Source of the DNA: Hemibagrus wyckioides
Taxonomy: Eukaryota; Chordata; Actinopteri; Siluriformes; Bagridae
Direction of reading: 5' to 3'
DNA: 64,000 nt
Assembly: GCF_019097595.1 (NCBI RefSeq)
Contig: NC_080716.1
Span: 34,864,532-34,928,531, forward strand
Of this stretch, positions 57,815-64,000 are shown in pieces. The position numbers and the translations under genes are program-made. Every line of letters begins with the position of its first letter. Position 1 is the first letter of the stretch. The notes below the pieces were generated by a model. That model worked only from the letters and a program-made list of their open reading frames with translations. It made no database searches and was not told the DNA's origin.

Positions 57815-57848
57815 TTCCATCAACTCAGTAAAGAAGGACAACATGGAG
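57793..57848 (+). pseudogene. Gene C homologue of the ITSM exon: acceptor and tyrosine lost
   Basis: Gene A has ccactag then aaaaggccagtg; here it is ctacttg then gaaaggccagtg, with no AG. The encoded TVYSAV becomes SINSV. The donor (atggag|gtaagt) and the stop-only exon at 58171 are intact, so decay started at the acceptor or followed loss of use. Confidence 0.7.
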
Positions 57849-58259
57849 GTAAGTGTCATGACATATACTGCATTAATAAAACAAACCAAACACCATGAAG
57901 TAAGAAAGATTTTAAAATGGTGCCTTAAGTAGATTTTGTTCTCTAGCAGTTACAGTATCCATGTACACAAAACCCAGCTCACAGAATCTGTAAGAGTTCA
58001 TCCATGTTTGTTTGGAAGCTGTCTAGATAATTTTCCATCACTTCAGTCTACTTGAACAGTTATGACAGAGTTAACTATGGACATGCAAAATACTGACATT
58101 AATAGTGACACCAATGTCAGAAAAAATATTTATGAACTTGTTTATTATAATCTTTTTCTTTTCTTTTTGCAGTGAGCCATGTGTCTGTTCTGTTGAAGCT
58201 ACAGTTATCAAACAGATAGAAGGAAAGTCTTTGGAAAAATGATGAAAAATGTGTCAGTT

Positions 58260-58409
<150 letters not shown>

Positions 58410-58668
58410 TCACACATTACAGCAGCAGCAAAAGAATAGCATATGCAGTAAGAAATTATCAAGAGTAATATAACAATGTAATCTGTAATATTATAAATAT
58501 TAATAAAAATAGAATAAATATAACAGTGTATACCAGTGCAACTATTAACAAGAGATATGCAGCAAAGTAGATATGATCATCCACAATAATCTGCATCAGT
58601 GTAATTATATAGTGATTAGCAGCAGTGCAGTAAACAGAATCCCACTAACAGAAGCCCAATGCACTTAT

Positions 58669-59076
58669 TTAAGGAACAGACACAATAACATCCTGGTACA
58701 GTGATGAACTATTCTCCTGTACCGGTCCTTGCTGCAGCTGTTTGACCAATAAGTCATGGAGGGGATGTGATGCATTGTCCAGGATGGACATTAGTTTGTT
58801 TAGTGTCTTCTTTTCCACGATCAAATCAAAACAGTTAAGGGAGCATCCCAGTACAGAGCCAGTCTTCTTTATCAGTGTGTTCAGCTTCCTTGCTTCTCCG
58901 GCTCTAATGCTGCCTCCCCAGCATAATGCTGCAAAGAAGACAGCACTCACAACATCAGACTGGTAGAAGATCTCCAACATCTTACTGCAAACATTAAAGC
59001 ATCTGATCTTCCTCAGAAAGTACTCATCCCCTTCCTGTACACAGCAGTAGAGTCTACTCATCCCCTTCCTGTACAC
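58669..59076 (-). mobile_element. LINE C-terminal fragment (CR1/Rex1-like), minus strand
   Basis: The minus strand has LIKKTGSVLGCSLNCFDLI and KTLNKLMSILDNASHPLHDL, extending the same fragment seen after gene A. The upstream end runs into the minisatellite. Confidence 0.45.
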
Positions 59077-59185
59077 AGCAGTAGAGTCTACTCATCCCCT
59101 TCCTGTACACAGCAGTAGAGTCTACTCATCCCCTTCCTGTACACAGCAGTAGAGTCTACTCATCCCCTTCCTGTACACAGCAGTA
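59018..59185. repeat. 34-bp minisatellite, about 5 units
   Basis: Same unit as 3318-3580 (catccccttcctgtacacag). Confidence 0.9.
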
Positions 59186-59189
59186 CAGC

Positions 59190-61380
59190 CTATATGCAAT
59201 TTTTTACTCTTTTTATACTCATTCTGTATATATACATGTGGCATATTTTAAAACATTTAAAAATATATAATTCATAGTAAATATAATTGTATTAATGCAC
59301 TTTCACCTGGATACATGCTATACAAGTACAAGAAAAATAAGGTCAGAAACGAGAGTCTAAAATACAGATTTTTCTGTTACTCATATACTAATTCCACTGA
59401 AAGTACATTAATTTATGTTTGTGGCTCATTTACATATTTTAACAATAATGTTTATTTTTATTTTTCTCATATACTTACACTTCAGTGCTTTTGGTTGGTT
59501 TTTGGAAACGTGAGTGAAGTCTGTAAGGCCGTCACTGTTTTCTAACAGAAAGTAAGTTGTACAAAACTTCACTGATGAAGTTGTTAAGATGAAAGTAAAG
59601 TTAGCTGAGTTATTGAAATATGAATTATTTCCTTTTTTTGTCTTTTTAAATTTCATGTTGCTTTTGCAAATTTTCTCTTTATATATTTTATATATATGAC
59701 CTGATGCTTTGTAACTCATCTCACTGTGTTCATAAATGTCCTGATATGACTTTGTTTGTAGCTTAAATAATGTTTGTATTAAAGTTTCATGCATGCACAA
59801 TACCTATTTTAATAAAGCATTGGAAGTGGAATAGAGATATTATGCATTCACAAAATCTCTGAAAGTAAATCGATGTACATGAGCTGGAAGAACATTATTC
59901 TTGTAACACACACTGAGAAAGCAATCGAAGACTCCATGTGTAGATTTTAATGGAGAACATTAGCAAATAATCCAATATGGGAGGCAGAGGCAGAAAGCAG
60001 AAACAGGCAGGGTTCAAATGAGCAGAAAACAGCAATTAACGTAGCAGACAGAAATCCAATACAGAAATCCAAAAAGCACAAAACCAGGAAACAGAAAAAC
60101 TAGGTCATAACCATGGAAAGCAAACAAGAACAATGAAACAAGGCTTGATAACACAGGAGAACTTCACACTTAGCATATGCATGGCTTAAATGACTTATAA
60201 CCAGGAAGTGAACTGAGTGACCTGGAAGTGTCAGTATTTGGGTGAGGCTTCCCTCTGATGGTGAAGAGGGGGAGGTGTGACTGAGGGTGTTACAATTCTA
60301 TCAACATATGTTTGAAGACACGCCCACATTTCTTTTTAACTTGTGGTTGTTGTTGCAGTTCACAGGGAAATTCTTCAGAGCTCCTCTAAGGCCATTGCTC
60401 TCATAAGCATAGATTTTAGTGGGACAAGGCAACATTAATAATGACATAACCTCTCAACTTTTTGGTTTGATGCTTTACCACTTGATTGGTGCTTTAATCT
60501 ACTGTTTAGTGATTTACTGCATAAAGAACAATTGAAAGTCAATAACATAAATCTAGCAGCTCGTTTAGAACCGCTTTACACCCTCTCCACCTTTTATCAT
60601 TAGATAAGGATCACAAATGTACATGTGTACTCATCCATATTCATCACAGTCTTGTCCTCTCTGCATCAGGACAATATTTTAACTGAAATTAGTTACACTT
60701 GGGTTTTCTGTAGAATTGCTAATGAATCATAAATGATCATACAGCTCAAACATTTTCAGAATGAAGAAAAAAACTCAATAGAGAGTAATTATAATTTAAG
60801 CGTTAATAAAGCAGCCACAGATTTGACCTAGTAACATTAGTCACTAGGCTTAGGAGATGTATATTTTATTGTGATAAATCGTACTAAATTGTTCAAATAA
60901 ATCGCTGCCTGAGAAAAGTCTGCATTAAATGTACATTTGTGCTTAAATGCTTTTAGCAGAATAATAACCACAATAATGGTAGTGACCAGTAAGAGAGCAG
61001 GAAAGCATGACCATGGGATTACATTAACACTAAAGCTCTGACTGATTAAGACTGACTTTATAAGAGTGTCACAGTGCTGTCTCACAGTTCCAGTGTCCCT
61101 GGTTCATTCCTGAGCTCAGATTTTCTCCTGATCACATCAAATTCACTTGGGTTTCCTAACACATGGTTTTACCTTTAAATTTTGTATGTTTTTCTGCTTA
61201 GCATGCGGAGAAAACACACAGCTCTTTGTCTCTAATGCAGATGTCTAAGAGAATTTTTTTTTATCTTAATGATGAGATCAGTGAATCTCCTCTACTGTCA
61301 GTTTCCTCATTTGTATGTTTGCATATTTAGATTTCCTGGAAAGAGGAAGGAAGAACAGATACAGAGTCAGCATGTACTAA
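59190..61380. other. Intergenic, mostly unrecognised
   Basis: AT-rich. 59930-60300 (many aatccaatac/aaaccaggaaac phrases, ending ctgagggtgttaca) looks like an inverted LTR-type fragment, without firm ends. No exon seen. Confidence 0.4.
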
Positions 61381-61444
61381 AATAGTATTAAGACTTTAAC
61401 TCACACCTCTGCTCTGTCAGTCAGTCAGTCATTAGAGGGACAGG

Positions 61445-61475
61445 ATGGAGCTCAGTCCACTCTCTGTGATGCTCT
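61445..61475 (+). CDS. Orphan copy of signal-peptide exon 1
   Basis: MELSPLSVML with donor gtgagt, identical to 9344-9374 and 34587-34617; the 3' flank is also conserved to about 61730. The upstream ETS/CT block is replaced by unrelated sequence (gaaagaggaaggaagaac). No exon 2 follows before intergenic duplicate sequence starts at 62780, so it may be an isolated relic or the start of a gene beyond the window. Confidence 0.5.
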
Positions 61476-64000
61476 GTGAGTAAATGTTCTCTTTGTGTCT
61501 TCATTAGAGTGAGTGGTGGGGTATAAAGTTGTTCATCTGCAGTCTGAATGTCCTGAGTGATGATCTTATTGTGTGATTAGGACATTGTGTGTACTTCAGC
61601 ATGACTGCTCAGGGGGATCAGTGTCTCCATATCTGTTATGAGAAGGGTTTAGTTTGATGTGTATCTACTCTCAGTAACTATGATTGATCAACAGGTAAGA
61701 GTACAAGTAGAGCGAGTTTAAAACACAGGTCTGTTTTAGTGGAATCTGCGTTTGATTGTCATCTTCTGGTGGTGTTTCCTGTATACAGAAAGGTTTTAAA
61801 AACTCGGACTACTCTGAAGCAACTCAGCGCAATAAGTTCATTCTAATACTCACTAACACCAAACTACTGTTTAGTATTATTTATTTATTTGGGCCAAATC
61901 TTCCTCATGAATTATGCAGAAATACACACTTCTCATTAGCCTTGTACACTGACACACACAGGGCAGTGACAGTTTTAGAGGCGTGACAACAGAGACAGTT
62001 TTAGAGGCGTGAGAACGGAGACAAGTTGGCAGTTGTGGTTTAGCTTTTTTTTTTTTTTAAATTCAGTGCTGTGTGTTCAGCAGTGAAGAAGGGGAGGAAG
62101 TGTGAAGCTGAAAATATCTGCACGTTGCATGCATTTAATTTGTTGATTCATTCAATTTCTAAGCCTACCACCTGCATCATGCAGAAAAAATCAAGATGCA
62201 AATGGTCAGTTTGGGTAAACCTGTGTCCACTCTGGGCTTGAATTCCTGTTTGACAGGAGTGATCTTCTGCTGTTGTGGTCTGTCTGCTTCAAAGTTCCAT
62301 GTTTTGTGCATTCTGAAATGTGTTTCTGCTTAAAGTGTGTCTGTTTCAGATACACTGCATTTAACTATAGGTTGTAAAGTCCAGCATCTTACAAGGAAAA
62401 GGAATAGAAACCCCTAATCCAGTAGTTTACCTTGTTATGACTGAACATCTAAATGAAACAGAATATTAGCAAAATCATCCAAGATTAATGAAATGAGTTC
62501 ATTTCCAAAGTTAATTGCTTGGTCATCTAGTTCTCTTTTACTTATCGTGTCTTGTATTAGTCCATGTCTTGTCTTGTAAAATCCAGCACTGATGTGCACT
62601 GCCTGTACGTTAAATGTGCACCGTTTGGCTGCTTATTATTCCGTGTTAAAAATAAGAGCAATTGTTTGTCTGGAAACAAGCACTTCTCCTTTGCTTTCTT
62701 CCTTTCTTTCTTTTCTTCTCTTTCCTCTCATTTCTTCTCTTTTTTCCTTCCTCCCCCGAAACAGCCTATTCTTCCCCAGCTGGTTTCAGTGTAAAACTCT
62801 GCTAGACAACATCATCATAAGTGCATTTCTTCCCAGTCCTGGCAGAGGGAGTAAGACAGTCAGGGTTAGAGGTTTGTAAATCAAGCTTAGACCTAAATCA
62901 GTGTTGTATATGAGCACTAACACGGTCTACAGAATTGGGGTGAATTGTTGCTAGATGTCTGCAGTGAAGAACATCACACACTTCTTCAATGGGAAAACTG
63001 TAACATGAAAATAGTTTCTTGTATATTTTACTGTATTAATTAACATTAAATCCTGTTTGTTACTCTGAGACCATGCTACACCGACAGCAGCCAGCAGAGG
63101 GCAGCAGTGGTGCACACAGTGATAGCAGGAGAACAAATTACAGACTTCTCCAGGATGATTAACCTGGATTTCCTGAACCTGTCCAGCAGTATACTTAAGA
63201 CCAGACTTTGACACAGCCCTTTGCTACACCTTTGTAGAGGAGTGACAGATATGTTATGTTGGTGAAGACTCTCTGTACAAGAATGATGACTCAGCTGTAA
63301 TAAAATATCAGAGTAAGGATGTTTATTTACAGTGTCTGTGATGTACAAATAGTCCAAAAGTGAACCACAATATCTTAATATATAATAAAAAAGAGAATAA
63401 TATACACCTTCCAAACAGAGAAACCACAAACAGTACAAGCAGGAATAAGCCTGTAACTAGTACTTCCGGACATCTTTCAAAATAAAAGTTCTGCAGTTCT
63501 GGGGTTTCACTCTGAAATTGAGTATATTACAGGGATTTAAGGAAACTCTCACATGTAGTGATGTTTCATCCATGATCCAATCATTCTCCTTCACTTCCAT
63601 GTACTGACTCATTATTTTATTCTCTTAAGTCTCGACTGTGTAAAACACATGACTGCTTCAGCAGATTGTTCCTGCTTTTTAAAGACTGCATTATCGTGCA
63701 GGATGTGAAGGAGCAAATCATTGGTTGGATGTATTGAAGAATCCACCCCTTACTAGTCAGGATTAAAACCATACAGCAGTTACCACTAGAAGGAGTCAAA
63801 GACATTTTAATATTGAGTATGAATGTGTTCAGTCATGTGAAATGTAATTGCTGTAAGTTTTTATTTGATCGTCCAATAGGAAGTTTCCTGTTATGATGGA
63901 TCTGTTAAGAGCCAATCAGAAAAGATTTGTGTAGGGAAGAGACTGGTGTGAGAATAATGTGCTCCAGAACTGTGTAGAGTGTTGAAAAGTGCTGAAATGA
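61476..64000. repeat. Compressed copy of intron-1 and intergenic duplicate sequence
   Basis: 61756-62115 resembles 10750-11050 and 35900-36245 (including a gaagaaggggaggaagtgtg block); 62780-62990 equals 28370-28560; 63627-64000 equals 5347-6110 minus about 385 bases. 62690-62760 is a CT-rich tract. This shows another duplication unit beginning at the window edge. Confidence 0.75.

Overview
This window looks like teleost fish genomic DNA, probably from a catfish or close relative. Genes are split into short phase-1 exons with GT/AG borders, and the sequence between them is packed with fish-type Tc1, hAT, L2-like and Gypsy elements. The catfish guess rests on remembered resemblance (a SINE-like tail near 40.4 kb and LITR-like Ig domains) and is an inference.

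The genes of interest are three members of a tandem cluster of Ig-superfamily leukocyte receptors, of the FcR-like / leukocyte immune-type receptor (LITR) kind, all on the + strand. Gene A (132-2853) is only a 3' end: two Ig domains, a transmembrane (TM) exon, an ITIM exon, an ITSM-like exon and a terminal exon that is just the stop codon. Gene B (9344-27467) can be assembled completely: split signal peptide, five Ig exons, a different TM exon and a 15-residue tail without tyrosine. Its nine exons join into one open frame of 560 codons plus stop. Gene C (34587 to about 57814) has a split signal peptide, six Ig exons, the gene-A type TM exon and two tail exons with YANM/YANE motifs in place of the ITIM; its final acceptor is damaged. 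A fourth copy of signal exon 1 (61445-61475) has no partner exons in the window.

Layout: 1-2853 gene A 3' end; 2854-6184 intergenic with a GATA tract, a 34-bp minisatellite and LINE remains; 6185-18519 duplicated unit 1 (LINE fragments, a possible minus-strand promoter and exons, gene B exon 1, reiterated 5' modules, a Tc1 element, an LTR-like piece, a complete hAT, a CA-rich minisatellite); 18520-28133 gene B body and 3' UTR; 28566-44351 duplicated unit 2 with the same order but its own insertions (a Tc1 with a second Tc1 inside it) and deletions; 44352-57814 gene C body with nested LINEs; 57815-64000 repeats, the orphan exon 1 and the start of another copy of the intergenic sequence.

The cluster is a mosaic. 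The 5' half of C is paralogous to B, and its 3' half is paralogous to A. Extracellular domains are nearly shared while the tails differ: inhibitory ITIM/ITSM in A, no motif in B, Grb2/PI3K-type sites in C. Splice sites and functions are inferred from sequence alone; no alignment, database search or RNA evidence was available.
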